The notes under the pieces: generated by a model
What the model was told of the DNA's origin: nothing
The model's database searches: none
The model's input: only the letters and a program-made list of their open reading frames with translations
Position numbers and translations under genes: made by a program
Shown: positions 33,203 through 41,799 of the stretch, piece after piece
Position numbering within the stretch: position 1 is the first letter of the stretch
Layout: each line of letters starts with the position of its first letter
Assembly: GCA_014377155.1 (NCBI GenBank)
Contig: JACMQD010000147.1
Location: 1-43,606, forward strand
DNA from: Herminiimonas sp.
GTDB taxonomy: Bacteria; Pseudomonadota; Gammaproteobacteria; Burkholderiales; Burkholderiaceae
Reading direction: 5' to 3'
Length of the DNA stretch: 43,606 nucleotides

Positions 33203-34324
33203 ATGCCGCGTCCCATTTCCGCCATCATCGATATCGCTGCGTTGCAGCATAATTTGCGCGTCGCAAAAACCTGTTCGCCACGTGCCAAGGTATGGGCTAT
33301 CGTCAAGGCAAATGCCTACGGTCATGGGCTCGACAACGCGGTAACAGCGTTCGCGCTGGCCGATGGACTGGGGCTGATCGAAATCGATGCCGCAGTTGAC
33401 TTGCGCGCACGCGGATGGCGCAAGCCGGTCTTGCTGTTAGAAGGGTTTTTTCAACCGGCTGATCTGCAGGTCGTAGCCGACTGCAGCCTCGACACCGCGA
33501 TCCATTGTAACGAACAGATCGCCATGCTCGAAGCTGCGCATCTGGCTCTGCCAGTTGACATTCACCTCAAGATGAACACCGGCATGAACCGCCTGGGATT
33601 CACGCCCGCAGAATTTAGAGTGGCATACCATCGTTTGCGAATGATTCCGTCGGTTCGCAATATTACGTTGATGACACACTTTGCCAATGCCGACGAGCCT
33701 TTGCATGGCGCATTGCCTCTGGCCGAGCAAATGCGGCGCTTCGATTCGGGGGCGCAGGGCTTGGCTGGCGCACTCAGCTTGTCCAACTCGGCCGGTAGTT
33801 TGATGCATTCCGAACTGCACAGTGATTGGATCCGGCCCGGCATCATGTTGTATGGCGGTACACCGGGCGGCAAGAGTGCCGAATCATTCGGCCTGCTGCC
33901 GGCCATGACCCTGACAAGTGAAATCATCGGTGTCCAGCAAATCGACATCGGCGACGCTGTCGGTTATGGCAGCCGGTTCATCGCCAACCGGCCGACGCGG
34001 GTCGGCGTGGTTGCCTGCGGCTATGCCGACGGGTATCCGCGTCATGCGCCCAATGGGACGCCAGTGCTGGTCGACGGCCTGCGCACCGAGCTCATCGGAC
34101 GCGTATCGATGGACATGCTGACCGTCGACCTGAGCACCGTTCCTTCTGCAAGGATCGGCAGCAAGGTAGTCCTGTGGGGAGCCGGTCTGCCGATCGACGA
34201 AGTCGCCAATGCCAGCGGCACGATCGGCTACGAGTTGATGTGCGCGCGGGCGCAACGGGTGCCGCTGCAGGTGCACAACGACGTTACACAACATCGCGAG
34301 ACAATAAGGGAAGCGCAAGACTGA
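33203..34324 (+). CDS. alr: Alanine racemase
   Basis: A 373-residue PLP-dependent racemase that supplies D-alanine for peptidoglycan. The cofactor lysine is Lys35 in VWAIVKANAYGHG and the second catalytic base is Tyr255 in GYGSRF; GRVSMDMLTVDLS, the conserved C-terminal-domain signature, is intact. ATG 33203 (MPRPISAIIDIAALQHNL) is preferred to the TTG at 33179. No good ribosome site is seen, but GGTAAAATG at 33155-33163 may be a -10 box. Its stop shares one base with the radA start (TGATG), so the two are co-translated. Confidence 0.95.
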   Translation: MPRPISAIIDIAALQHNLRVAKTCSPRAKVWAIVKANAYGHGLDNAVTAFALADGLGLIEIDAAVDLRARGWRKPVLLLEGFFQPADLQVVADCSLDTAIHCNEQIAMLEAAHLALPVDIHLKMNTGMNRLGFTPAEFRVAYHRLRMIPSVRNITLMTHFANADEPLHGALPLAEQMRRFDSGAQGLAGALSLSNSAGSLMHSELHSDWIRPGIMLYGGTPGGKSAESFGLLPAMTLTSEIIGVQQIDIGDAVGYGSRFIANRPTRVGVVACGYADGYPRHAPNGTPVLVDGLRTELIGRVSMDMLTVDLSTVPSARIGSKVVLWGAGLPIDEVANASGTIGYELMCARAQRVPLQVHNDVTQHRETIREAQD

Positions 34325-35694
34325 TGGCCAAGGCAAAGACAAACTACACCTGCACCGAGTGCGGCGGTATTACCAACAAGTGGGGCGGACAGTGCCCTGC
34401 CTGCGGACAATGGAACACGCTAGTCGAAACCATTATCGAAACCTCGACCAACCGCTACTCTTCGACGCCGCAAGCGTTGGCCCAGACCGCACCGGTATTG
34501 AGCCTTGCAGATATCGAAGCAATCGATGTACCGCGTTTCGATACCGGCATTGAAGAATTCGATCGCGTCCTTGGTGGCGGGCTGGTGCCCGGTGGCGTCG
34601 TACTGATCGGCGGCGATCCGGGTATCGGCAAATCCACGCTTTTGTTGCAGGCCCTGGCCAACATGTCACGTTTCAAGAAAGTGCTATACGTGAGCGGCGA
34701 AGAATCCGGCGCCCAAATCGCGCTACGTGCAAAGCGCCTTGCGGTCGATGCGCGCGACCTCAAACTGCAAGCCGAGATCCAGCTTGAAAAAATCCTGCAA
34801 ACCCTGGCCGAGCACAAGCCCGACGTGGCCGTCATCGATTCGATCCAGACCGTGTATTCCGATGCGCTCAGTTCTGCGCCAGGTTCGGTTGCGCAAGTGC
34901 GCGAATGCGCAGCGCAGCTCACCCGGGTCGCCAAGCAGTCCGGCATTACCATCATCATGGTCGGCCACGTGACCAAGGAAGGCGCACTGGCCGGGCCGCG
35001 AGTGCTCGAGCACATCGTCGACACGGTCCTGTATTTCGAAGGCGATACCCATTCCAGTTTCCGTCTGGTGCGCGCCATCAAGAATCGTTTCGGCGCGGTC
35101 AACGAACTCGGCGTTTTCGCAATGACCGAAAAAGGCTTGAAGGGCGTGTCCAATCCTTCGGCACTTTTTTTGTCCCAGCACGACAATCAGGTCGCGGGCT
35201 CGTGTGTCATGGTCACGCAGGAAGGCACACGGCCGCTGCTCGTCGAAATCCAGGCACTGGTCGACACCACGCACTTGCCGAATGCACGGCGATTGTCGGT
35301 GGGACTGGAACAGAATCGACTGGCAATGCTGTTGGCGGTGCTGCATCGCCATGCTGGCATTGCCGCGTTCGATCAGGATGTCTTCATCAATGCGGTAGGC
35401 GGCGTCAAGATCACGGAACCGGCTGCCGATCTGGCCGTATTGCTGGCGATTCATTCATCAATGCGCAACAAGCCTTTGCCACGCGGTCTCGTGGTGTTTG
35501 GCGAAGTGGGGCTGGCAGGCGAAATTCGACCTGCGCCGCGCGGCCAGGAACGCCTGCGCGAAGCCGCCAAACTCGGATTTTCAATTGCATTGATTCCCAA
35601 ATCGAACACGCCCAAGCACAAGATCGAAGGCTTGACTGTTATCGGAGTCGAGCGCATCGATGAGGCGCTGACGAAGATGCGGGAGCATGAGTAG
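34324..35694 (+). CDS. radA: DNA repair protein RadA (Sms)
   Basis: A 456-residue RecA-like branch-migration helicase that processes recombination intermediates. Order of domains: zinc finger (Cys10, Cys13, Cys24, Cys27), RecA-like ATPase with Walker A GGDPGIGKST (Lys103) and YVSGEES, the RadA-specific KNRFG motif in AIKNRFGAVNELGVF, and a Lon-protease-like C-terminal domain (about 280-450, VGLAGEIRPAPRGQERLREAAKLGF). ATG 34324 overlaps the alr stop by one base. The longer open frame beginning inside alr is a chance extension. Confidence 0.96.
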   Translation: MAKAKTNYTCTECGGITNKWGGQCPACGQWNTLVETIIETSTNRYSSTPQALAQTAPVLSLADIEAIDVPRFDTGIEEFDRVLGGGLVPGGVVLIGGDPGIGKSTLLLQALANMSRFKKVLYVSGEESGAQIALRAKRLAVDARDLKLQAEIQLEKILQTLAEHKPDVAVIDSIQTVYSDALSSAPGSVAQVRECAAQLTRVAKQSGITIIMVGHVTKEGALAGPRVLEHIVDTVLYFEGDTHSSFRLVRAIKNRFGAVNELGVFAMTEKGLKGVSNPSALFLSQHDNQVAGSCVMVTQEGTRPLLVEIQALVDTTHLPNARRLSVGLEQNRLAMLLAVLHRHAGIAAFDQDVFINAVGGVKITEPAADLAVLLAIHSSMRNKPLPRGLVVFGEVGLAGEIRPAPRGQERLREAAKLGFSIALIPKSNTPKHKIEGLTVIGVERIDEALTKMREHE

Positions 35695-35702
35695 TGCTTA
35701 TC

Positions 35703-35736
35703 CTGGGGGGAAGGCGGTTTTAACTGAATTCCCCAG
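35703..35736 (+). terminator. Possible terminator hairpin after radA
   Basis: CTGGGG (35703-35708) and CCCCAG (35731-35736), extendable by two G-U pairs, with a T-rich loop but no U tract after it. It lies 9 bases after the radA stop. Confidence 0.3.
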
Positions 35737-35937
35737 CAGGTAACAAACCAATATTCTTCGCCGATGCCGTATTTTGATCAGTAGATTTGTCAGAATAACG
35801 CGTGAAAGCGGGCTGTATAGAATTTACCGGATGGTAGACGATCTATCGAGGAAACTTCACCGCACTTAGATGTTCGTGATTCAATTAAACGCAACGCGCT
35901 ACAATTCGCTTCCTCTAGCTATTCCATCCTACCCGCC

Positions 35938-36999
35938 ATGATTGTAAAAAATGCAGATAACAAGGATTCTGCGATTGCCGTTCTCGAGTCACTCCTTTTA
36001 AGAGCGGACGTAAAGAAGCAAAAGCTGATTACGGATGAAATTCGGATGATGCGCGCCGGGATCAAGGCGGAAAACGAATCGGCTTATCACATCGATTTCC
36101 ATTACAAGGACAGCGATAAACGGATGGTCATTCATGACCTGCGTCTTGAATATGGCGGTCGCGTTGCCCAAATCGACCACCTGATTTTTAATCGTGCACA
36201 CCGGTTCTTTGTGCTAGAAACAAAAAGCTTTTCGCATGGGCTGAAGATCAACGACCAAGGCGAATTTTTGCGTTGGAACGACTGGAAGAAATGTTTTGAG
36301 GGAATGGCCTCGCCAATAGAGCAGAACCGTCGCCATGTGGCTGTACTAGCCGACGTTTTAAAGGAGCTCGGCCATAAGGATCCGTTCATAGAATCGTTTG
36401 TGCTGATTTCGCCTAACGCAAGAATCGAGCGGCCAACGTCGAGCAGTTTCCCTGAAGTGGTTAAAGCGGACCAATTTTTTGCAGCATTGGAAAAAAAAGT
36501 AGTAGATTCAACTGGCAGCGTCAGTGGATTTTTGGGCGCTGTTGCCAAATTAACGTTCGGTGAAGCCGCCCGCGATATTGCCAAGAAGCTGGTTAGCTTG
36601 CACCGACCAATCATCATCGACTACGCGAGCAAGTTTGGAATGACATTCGCGGCAAGCGTCGAGCAAGCGGCGACAGTGCTTCTTCCGATTGTCGCGGAAA
36701 AAAAGCTATGCGCTACCGTTGCTGATGTAGTCGCGACAGGCGAATTGGCTGCGCCGACAGCGAGTGTCACAAAGCCCTCTTCCCATGTTTGCAAATTCTG
36801 CGGCAGTGACGAGCTCATTATCGAATACGGGAAATTCGGTTACTACTTCAAATGCGGCGCGTGCAATGGTAACAGTCCACTCAAGGTCTCCTGTGGCGTT
36901 GCCGGGCATAAGGAACGAATTCGGAAAGAGAGGCTGGTGTTCTATCGGGAGTGCGAAGGATGTGCCAGTAGTTCCGTATTTTTTACCAACAAAGGATGA
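35938..36999 (+). CDS. NERD-domain protein with C-terminal zinc-ribbon region
   Basis: A 353-residue protein. Residues about 37-170 form a NERD (nuclease-related) domain: GIKAENE (Glu45/Glu47), QIDHLIF (Asp80) and VLETKSF (Glu94, Lys96) give the Glu, Asp, Glu-x-Lys set of a PD-(D/E)xK nuclease. A middle helical region (about 190-275) has no motif I recognise. The end holds Cys pairs at 285/288, 306/309 and 339/342, a zinc-ribbon or topoisomerase-type zinc finger arrangement. ATG 35938 has no ribosome site; TACAAT at 35900-35905 may be a -10 box. Base composition is visibly more AT-rich than its neighbours, and no related gene stands beside it, so it looks horizontally acquired. Confidence 0.85.
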   Translation: MIVKNADNKDSAIAVLESLLLRADVKKQKLITDEIRMMRAGIKAENESAYHIDFHYKDSDKRMVIHDLRLEYGGRVAQIDHLIFNRAHRFFVLETKSFSHGLKINDQGEFLRWNDWKKCFEGMASPIEQNRRHVAVLADVLKELGHKDPFIESFVLISPNARIERPTSSSFPEVVKADQFFAALEKKVVDSTGSVSGFLGAVAKLTFGEAARDIAKKLVSLHRPIIIDYASKFGMTFAASVEQAATVLLPIVAEKKLCATVADVVATGELAAPTASVTKPSSHVCKFCGSDELIIEYGKFGYYFKCGACNGNSPLKVSCGVAGHKERIRKERLVFYRECEGCASSSVFFTNKG

Positions 37000-37294
37000 G
37001 CGATATTGCCGCGATTACTGTCTTGTTGGCAACGCAAAATCCAAATGTCGTTAGAGTCAACGTTTTGCGACAGGGGGCAGTATTAAAGGGCCGCTCAATT
37101 AACGTTCTCGACGCGCAAAGTGAACTGTCAAGCCGTCGAGTAAGTTGCGCAAAATAGATTTCAGGACGTGCATCGAACTAGGTAATTCGATGTCAAGTAT
37201 CGATCTCCTGCTTGCGTAATCCCGTGGGCTATGCCAGTTCAGGTCGAGCAACCCATTTTAGCGGCGCGAAAATGCTTGCGCCGCAGGGCGGTTT
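37000..37294. other. Intergenic region after the NERD gene
   Basis: About 295 bases between convergent genes. No gene, remnant of a transposase or attachment-like repeat is visible; near the right end lies the hairpin at 37261-37284. Confidence 0.4.
37261..37284 (-). terminator. Possible terminator of hpnCDE
   Basis: GCGGCGC (37261-37267) and GCGCCGC (37278-37284) form a perfect, very GC-rich 7-pair stem with a 10-base loop, 11 bases past the hpnE stop. The bases after it on the hpn strand (TAAAATGGG) are not U-rich, so termination is uncertain. Confidence 0.45.
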
Positions 37295-38662
37295 CTAGCT
37301 ATTCGCCTGTTGCTTAGAAAGGTCCCCGCAAGGCAATCGCGCTGCTGTCATGCCGCTACGTATCGCCGATTCAATCGTGGCCGGATAGTCGCCCGCCGTA
37401 TAGTCACCCGCAATGAATAGTCCTGGCAATCCCGTGTCGTTCGGTGGGCGCATGAGCGCGGGCGTGCAGGCAAAAGTCGCGCGCTTTTCGGTAATGACTT
37501 TCGACCAGGAGAACGAGAGCAACTCGGGCCTGCGGAAGGTGCGCGCCAGTTGTGCGGCGAGCGCCGCCGGCAAACCATGTTGTCCAGCGGCGATCGCGTC
37601 CGACGACGCGCTGACGACGACCGCCAGCAGGCCTGCTTGCCGCGCATCGAGCTGCCCACGATCGAAGACAAACTGACCCCACTCACCGTTTGCGCCATCG
37701 TCCAGCAACGCCAGGAATACATGCGGCAACCGGAGCTCGGGACCGTATTGCAGATAGCAGGTCGTTATCGGCTCATACTCGAGCGCCGCCATCATCGTCG
37801 TATCGATCAGACCGTCGAGCAGGTCAACCGCATGCGAGGCTTGCGTCGCGACGATGACGGCATCGAAGGTGCGTGTGCTGGCGTCGCGGCAGTCGATTTG
37901 CCAGCGGCCGTGGTGTCGACTGATCGACGTGACGCTGGTCCCGAGAGCCAACCTGCCGCCATGCTCTTCGATATATTGTCCGGCCCGCTGCGGGAAGAGG
38001 CTGGTCAGGTCGGTTTTTGGAATCAGCATGTCGGACGCTGCGCGTCTGGCGCCGAGGCTGTCGCGCAAAACGTTCAGGAACACCTGGGCGGAGGCCCGGT
38101 CAGGCGGCGTGTTGAGCGCGGCAATGCAAAGCGGTCGCCACAGCAGTCGCACCAGGCGTGGCGTCTGGTCGAACCGCTCGAGCAGGGCGTCGACGGTGCA
38201 GTCGACGTGCAGTCGCCAGTCCATCCAGCGCGCTGTCGTCGAAAATCGCGCGAGCGCCATCTTGTCCTCGGCCGCCAGCCCGCGTGCGCGTAACAGCGCT
38301 ACCAGCACGTGCAAGGGCGCCGGCAGGCGTGGTGCCATAAAATCCATGCAGCCGGCATCTTTCGGATAGCGCATTTGCAACGGTAGTCGCAGCATGACCT
38401 GCGTCGGATCGATACCGACCGTACGCATCATTGCCAGCGTATCGCGATAAGCGCCAAGCAGAATATGCTGGCCATTATCGAGCAGGCGGCCATCGATCTC
38501 GACGCCACGCGCGCGCCCGCCCAACATTCGGGCCGATTCGAACAGGCAGGGCCGGTGTCCGTGGCGCGCCAGTTCGACGGCGGCGGCACAACCTGCCCAG
38601 CCACCGCCGACTACCGCAACGTCTTGCGGTGCGCCAGGCCGGCCGCGCTTGAATACCTTCAC
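37295..38662 (-). CDS. hpnE: Hydroxysqualene dehydroxylase HpnE
   Basis: A 455-residue FAD-dependent amine-oxidase-type enzyme that reduces hydroxysqualene to squalene. The dinucleotide-binding motif VAVVGGGWAGCAAAVELARHG is at about 14-34, followed by the GGRARG motif near 48-53, and the C-terminal FAD contact region GLFIAGDYTAGDYPATIESAIRSG. The start is GTG 38662 with AAGG 9 bases upstream. It lies 30 bases after hpnD and is the last gene of hpnC-hpnD-hpnE; the three together replace squalene synthase. Confidence 0.93.
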   Translation of the reverse strand: MKVFKRGRPGAPQDVAVVGGGWAGCAAAVELARHGHRPCLFESARMLGGRARGVEIDGRLLDNGQHILLGAYRDTLAMMRTVGIDPTQVMLRLPLQMRYPKDAGCMDFMAPRLPAPLHVLVALLRARGLAAEDKMALARFSTTARWMDWRLHVDCTVDALLERFDQTPRLVRLLWRPLCIAALNTPPDRASAQVFLNVLRDSLGARRAASDMLIPKTDLTSLFPQRAGQYIEEHGGRLALGTSVTSISRHHGRWQIDCRDASTRTFDAVIVATQASHAVDLLDGLIDTTMMAALEYEPITTCYLQYGPELRLPHVFLALLDDGANGEWGQFVFDRGQLDARQAGLLAVVVSASSDAIAAGQHGLPAALAAQLARTFRRPELLSFSWSKVITEKRATFACTPALMRPPNDTGLPGLFIAGDYTAGDYPATIESAIRSGMTAARLPCGDLSKQQANS

Positions 38663-38692
38663 GATTGAAGACCTTCAGTCGACCAGCAGTCG

Positions 38693-39526
38693 TCAGCCGC
38701 GCACATAAGTCTTCCATGCCAGCCAGAGCTTGCGAATCGGCGTGAGCGAAATGCGCCGGTCCAGTACATGAAAGCCATCACGCTCAATTTCATTGAGCAA
38801 CGCACGATAGATCGACGCCATGATCAGTCCGGGACGTTGCGCCCGGCGATCCGCAGCAGGCAAGAGCGCGAACGCTTCGTCGTACATTTTTTGCGCGCGG
38901 GTTGCCTGGAACTGCATCAGTTTTTCAAAGTTGTCGGTATGCCGGGCATTGAGAATATCGGCTGCGGTGACACTAAACTGCTGTAGTTCGTTGACTGGCA
39001 GGTAGATGCGTCCCTTGCGGGCATCCTCGCCGACGTCGCGGATGATATTGGTGAGTTGGAAGGCAAGACCGAGCTTTTCGGCATACTGCAGCGTTTCCGG
39101 GCGGGTCGAGCCGAAAATGCTGGCCGAAAGAATGCCGACGACGCTGGCGACATGCCAGCAATAGCGCTGTAAGGCAATGAAGTCAAGATAGCGGGTTTGA
39201 TTCAGGTCCATTTCCATGCCGTCGACAATGGCCAGCAAATTTTTGCCATCGATTGCATACGGGATCAGATGCGGCTGTAACGCTTTGCTCACAGGATGCG
39301 AGGGATTGCCGGCCATCATGGCGGTGATTTCGCTACGCCACCAGCCAAGTTTGGTTCGGGCAATTGCTTCATCGGTGCAATCGTCGACCGTATCGTCGAC
39401 TTCGCGACAGAACGCGTAGAGTGCGGTGATTGCGCGACGGCGCTCTGGTGGCAGGAACAGAAAGCTGTAGTAGAAGCTCGAACCGCTTTGTGCGGCTTTT
39501 TGTTGGCAGTATTCGTCTGGGGACAT
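38693..39526 (-). CDS. hpnD: Presqualene diphosphate synthase HpnD
   Basis: A 277-residue squalene/phytoene-synthase-family enzyme that joins two farnesyl diphosphates to presqualene diphosphate. The first Asp-rich motif is Asp44, Asp45, Asp48 in FCREVDDTVDD and the second is in QLTNIIRDVGEDARKGRIYLP. ATG 39526 (MSPDEYCQQKAAQSGSSFYYS) is preferred over a TTG two codons upstream. It begins 89 bases after the hpnC stop and ends 30 bases before hpnE. Confidence 0.94.
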   Translation of the reverse strand: MSPDEYCQQKAAQSGSSFYYSFLFLPPERRRAITALYAFCREVDDTVDDCTDEAIARTKLGWWRSEITAMMAGNPSHPVSKALQPHLIPYAIDGKNLLAIVDGMEMDLNQTRYLDFIALQRYCWHVASVVGILSASIFGSTRPETLQYAEKLGLAFQLTNIIRDVGEDARKGRIYLPVNELQQFSVTAADILNARHTDNFEKLMQFQATRAQKMYDEAFALLPAADRRAQRPGLIMASIYRALLNEIERDGFHVLDRRISLTPIRKLWLAWKTYVRG

Positions 39527-39615
39527 GGGCAAGTTGCTGCTTGAAATGCAATAAAGCCGCTATGCTAGCCGACTTTTCTTTGAAGAGGACGAATCCGCAC
39601 GTGGAAAAGCGCACT

Positions 39616-40443
39616 TCATGACATTTTTCGAGGTGTCATGCGAAAGGCGCGCCAGGCAATTCGAATCCAGTCAGCAGCTTTTAATTCAGGGCGTCGCCGA
39701 AAGACATCGTGATCGACGGCCTCGATCATTTCCAGTATACGCAGACCGCCTTGCACTACCAGCCTCAGTTCCCAGCCGATTCGTCCCGGCAGACGTAGCG
39801 CAAGTGGCGCACCGGACACCAGCATGGAGCGCGCCCGATCCACCTGGAACTGCATCAGCTCGCGCCACGCCGCATCTACCGTAGCCTGCGCGATATGTGA
39901 TTCGGTGACACCGAACTGCATCAGGTCTTCCTGCGGAATGTAAATGCGTTGCTTTTGCCAGTCAATGCCGACGTCTTGCCAGAAATTAATTAACTGCAAC
40001 GCCGAGCAAATCGCATCCGAATCTTCCAAACTTGCCCGGTCGACCCTACCGTATAAGTGCAGCATCAGCTTGCCAACCGGGTTAGCCGAGCGTCGGCAGT
40101 AATCGAGCAGCAAGTCGAACGTGCCATATCGTACCGTAACGACATCCTGCTTGAATGCGGAGAGCAAGTCGCGCAACGGTTGGATGGGGAGCGCATAGTT
40201 CTTGACTACTGAGGCCAGCTTTCGGAACAAAAGATTATCGGGCGGCGCGCCGTGCTCAAGTGCGGTCAGTGCTGCTTCGTAGGTGTTCAATGCTTGCAGG
40301 CGTTCAGCGGGCGGTGCATCGCCCTCGTCAGCGAGATCATCCGCACTGCGCGCGAAAGCATAGATGGCTTCGACTGCCGGGCGCAGGCGCGCGGGCAGCA
40401 GGATCGAGGCAACCGGAAAGTTTTCGTAATGATCAATTGACAT
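39616..40443 (-). CDS. hpnC: Hydroxysqualene synthase HpnC
   Basis: A 275-residue relative of squalene synthase that converts presqualene diphosphate to hydroxysqualene. The first Asp motif is Asp35, Asp36, Asp39 in FARSADDLADEGD, and the second is NFWQDVGIDWQKQRIYIP. ATG 40443 begins MSIDHYENFPVASILLP, the usual HpnC start; an upstream ATG at 40467 would add eight residues. No good ribosome site is seen for either. It is the first gene of the leftward hpn operon and diverges from the RND efflux genes. Confidence 0.93.
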   Translation of the reverse strand: MSIDHYENFPVASILLPARLRPAVEAIYAFARSADDLADEGDAPPAERLQALNTYEAALTALEHGAPPDNLLFRKLASVVKNYALPIQPLRDLLSAFKQDVVTVRYGTFDLLLDYCRRSANPVGKLMLHLYGRVDRASLEDSDAICSALQLINFWQDVGIDWQKQRIYIPQEDLMQFGVTESHIAQATVDAAWRELMQFQVDRARSMLVSGAPLALRLPGRIGWELRLVVQGGLRILEMIEAVDHDVFRRRPELKAADWIRIAWRAFRMTPRKMS

Positions 40444-40487
40444 TAATTTTAATGACCATAAAGTCATATGCAAATTTGACATGGCTG

Positions 40488-40518
40488 ATTATAATTACTA
40501 ACCAGCTAGTCAGTAATT
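40488..40518. promoter_or_regulatory. Near-palindromic operator between hpnC and the RND genes, with a TATAAT on each strand
   Basis: From AATTACTAACC at 40493 to TAGTCAGTAATT at 40518 runs a 26-base inverted repeat centred on AGCT (40504-40507) with only two mismatched base pairs. It resembles TetR/AcrR-family operators found ahead of RND pumps. A minus-strand TATAAT (40493-40488) with TTACTG 17 bases upstream could drive hpnC; a plus-strand TATAAT lies at 40490-40495. Either promoter would be covered by a protein bound here. No regulator gene is in the window. Confidence 0.6.
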
Positions 40519-40590
40519 TATTGCCCAGATGCACCGGTGCGGTAACATTAAGGTCGGCAGTAAATTTCAGCCCGAATAGTAAAGGAAAAA

Positions 40591-41799
40591 GTGAGCGTCA
40601 TGAAAAACCTGCATCCACTCGTACATCCCTCCGCGAGAAGCGCCGTCCGCAGTCTCACCCTTGCCGTTGCAGTCGTCTCGGCGTTGGCCGTCACCGCATG
40701 TTCGAAACCGGTCGAAAAAGTCGAAGAGATCAGACCGGTGCGGGTCATTACCCTAGCCGCCGTTAATGCCGATGTCGAAGCGCAGTTTTCCGGTGACGTG
40801 CGGGCGCGTGTGGAGTCGCGGTTGGGGTTTCGGGTCGGCGGCAAGATCATTGCGCGAAAAGTGGATGTGGGAACCGTGGTCAAGCGCGGGCAGGTCCTGA
40901 TGCAGCTCGATCCGCAGGATCTCCGGCTGGCGCAGGCACAATCGAATGCCGGCATGCAGGCGGCCGAGAGCAATCGTTTTCTCGCGCAGGAAGAGTTAAA
41001 GCGATACAAGGATTTGCGCGGTAAGAATTTCGTTAGTCAGGCTGTACTCGACGGCAAGGAAACCGCCTTCAAGGCCGCCCAGGCCAGCTATGACCAGGCG
41101 GTAGCCGGCTTCAAAAATCAGTCCAATCAAACTGGCTACACGACGCTGGTGGCCGATGCGGATGGCGTCGTAACCGGCGTGGATGCCGAAACCGGGCAGG
41201 TCGTCGCGCCCGGCACGACGGTCGTGCGCGTGGCCAAGGCAGGAGAAAAGGAGGTTGTCATCGGCATTCCCGAAGACAAAGTCGAAGCCCTGCGCCGGGT
41301 TACGGATGTGCGTGTGCGCACTTGGGCCAAGCCGGACCAGGTCCTGCCAGGCAAGATCCGAGAAATATCGCCGATTGCCGATCCGGTAACCCGCACCTAT
41401 ACGGCTCGGGTATCGATTGCCGATGCACCAGCCGATGTCAGGCTCGGCATGACAGCCTTCGTGACATTCTCGTCCAAGTCGCCTACCGCGATGATCAAGG
41501 TCCCTCTAACGGCCTTGTTACAGGAAAAAAATAGCTCTGCGGTATGGATCGTCGAAAACGGCACCGTCAAACTCATGCCGGTACAAATAGGGTCCTCGTC
41601 CGGTAACGATATTCTGTTGGCGAATGGCGTCAAGGCAGGGCAAACCGTCGTCACCGCTGGCGTCAATTTGTTGAAACCGGGGCAGAAAGTGAAGATACTG
41701 GACGAAGCGGCGGTGGCCGGCGAGACGGCGCCACCAGCGGCTCAAAAAACTGCTGACACCTCGTCCGCTGGAGCGGCCACAGTCGGGGTTGCGAAATGA
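40591..41799 (+). CDS. RND efflux periplasmic adaptor (membrane fusion) lipoprotein
   Basis: A 402-residue HlyD/AcrA-type adaptor. A signal peptide ends in a lipobox (VTAC, Cys37), so it is anchored in the inner membrane by lipid. Residues about 70-110 and 180-215 form the split lipoyl domain (GKIIARKVDVGTVVKRGQVLMQLDPQD; DADGVVTGVDAETGQVVAPGTTV), between them a coiled-coil hairpin, then a beta-barrel and membrane-proximal domain. The start is GTG 40591, 5 bases after AAAGGA; ATG 40600 is possible. It overlaps the pump gene by 4 bases (ATGA). Confidence 0.92.
   Translation: MSVMKNLHPLVHPSARSAVRSLTLAVAVVSALAVTACSKPVEKVEEIRPVRVITLAAVNADVEAQFSGDVRARVESRLGFRVGGKIIARKVDVGTVVKRGQVLMQLDPQDLRLAQAQSNAGMQAAESNRFLAQEELKRYKDLRGKNFVSQAVLDGKETAFKAAQASYDQAVAGFKNQSNQTGYTTLVADADGVVTGVDAETGQVVAPGTTVVRVAKAGEKEVVIGIPEDKVEALRRVTDVRVRTWAKPDQVLPGKIREISPIADPVTRTYTARVSIADAPADVRLGMTAFVTFSSKSPTAMIKVPLTALLQEKNSSAVWIVENGTVKLMPVQIGSSSGNDILLANGVKAGQTVVTAGVNLLKPGQKVKILDEAAVAGETAPPAAQKTADTSSAGAATVGVAK

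Noticed and set aside
40476..40495. TTGACA followed by TATAAT ahead of the RND adaptor
   Set aside because: The spacer is only 8 bases, far too short for a sigma-70 promoter; each hexamer may belong to a different promoter or to chance.
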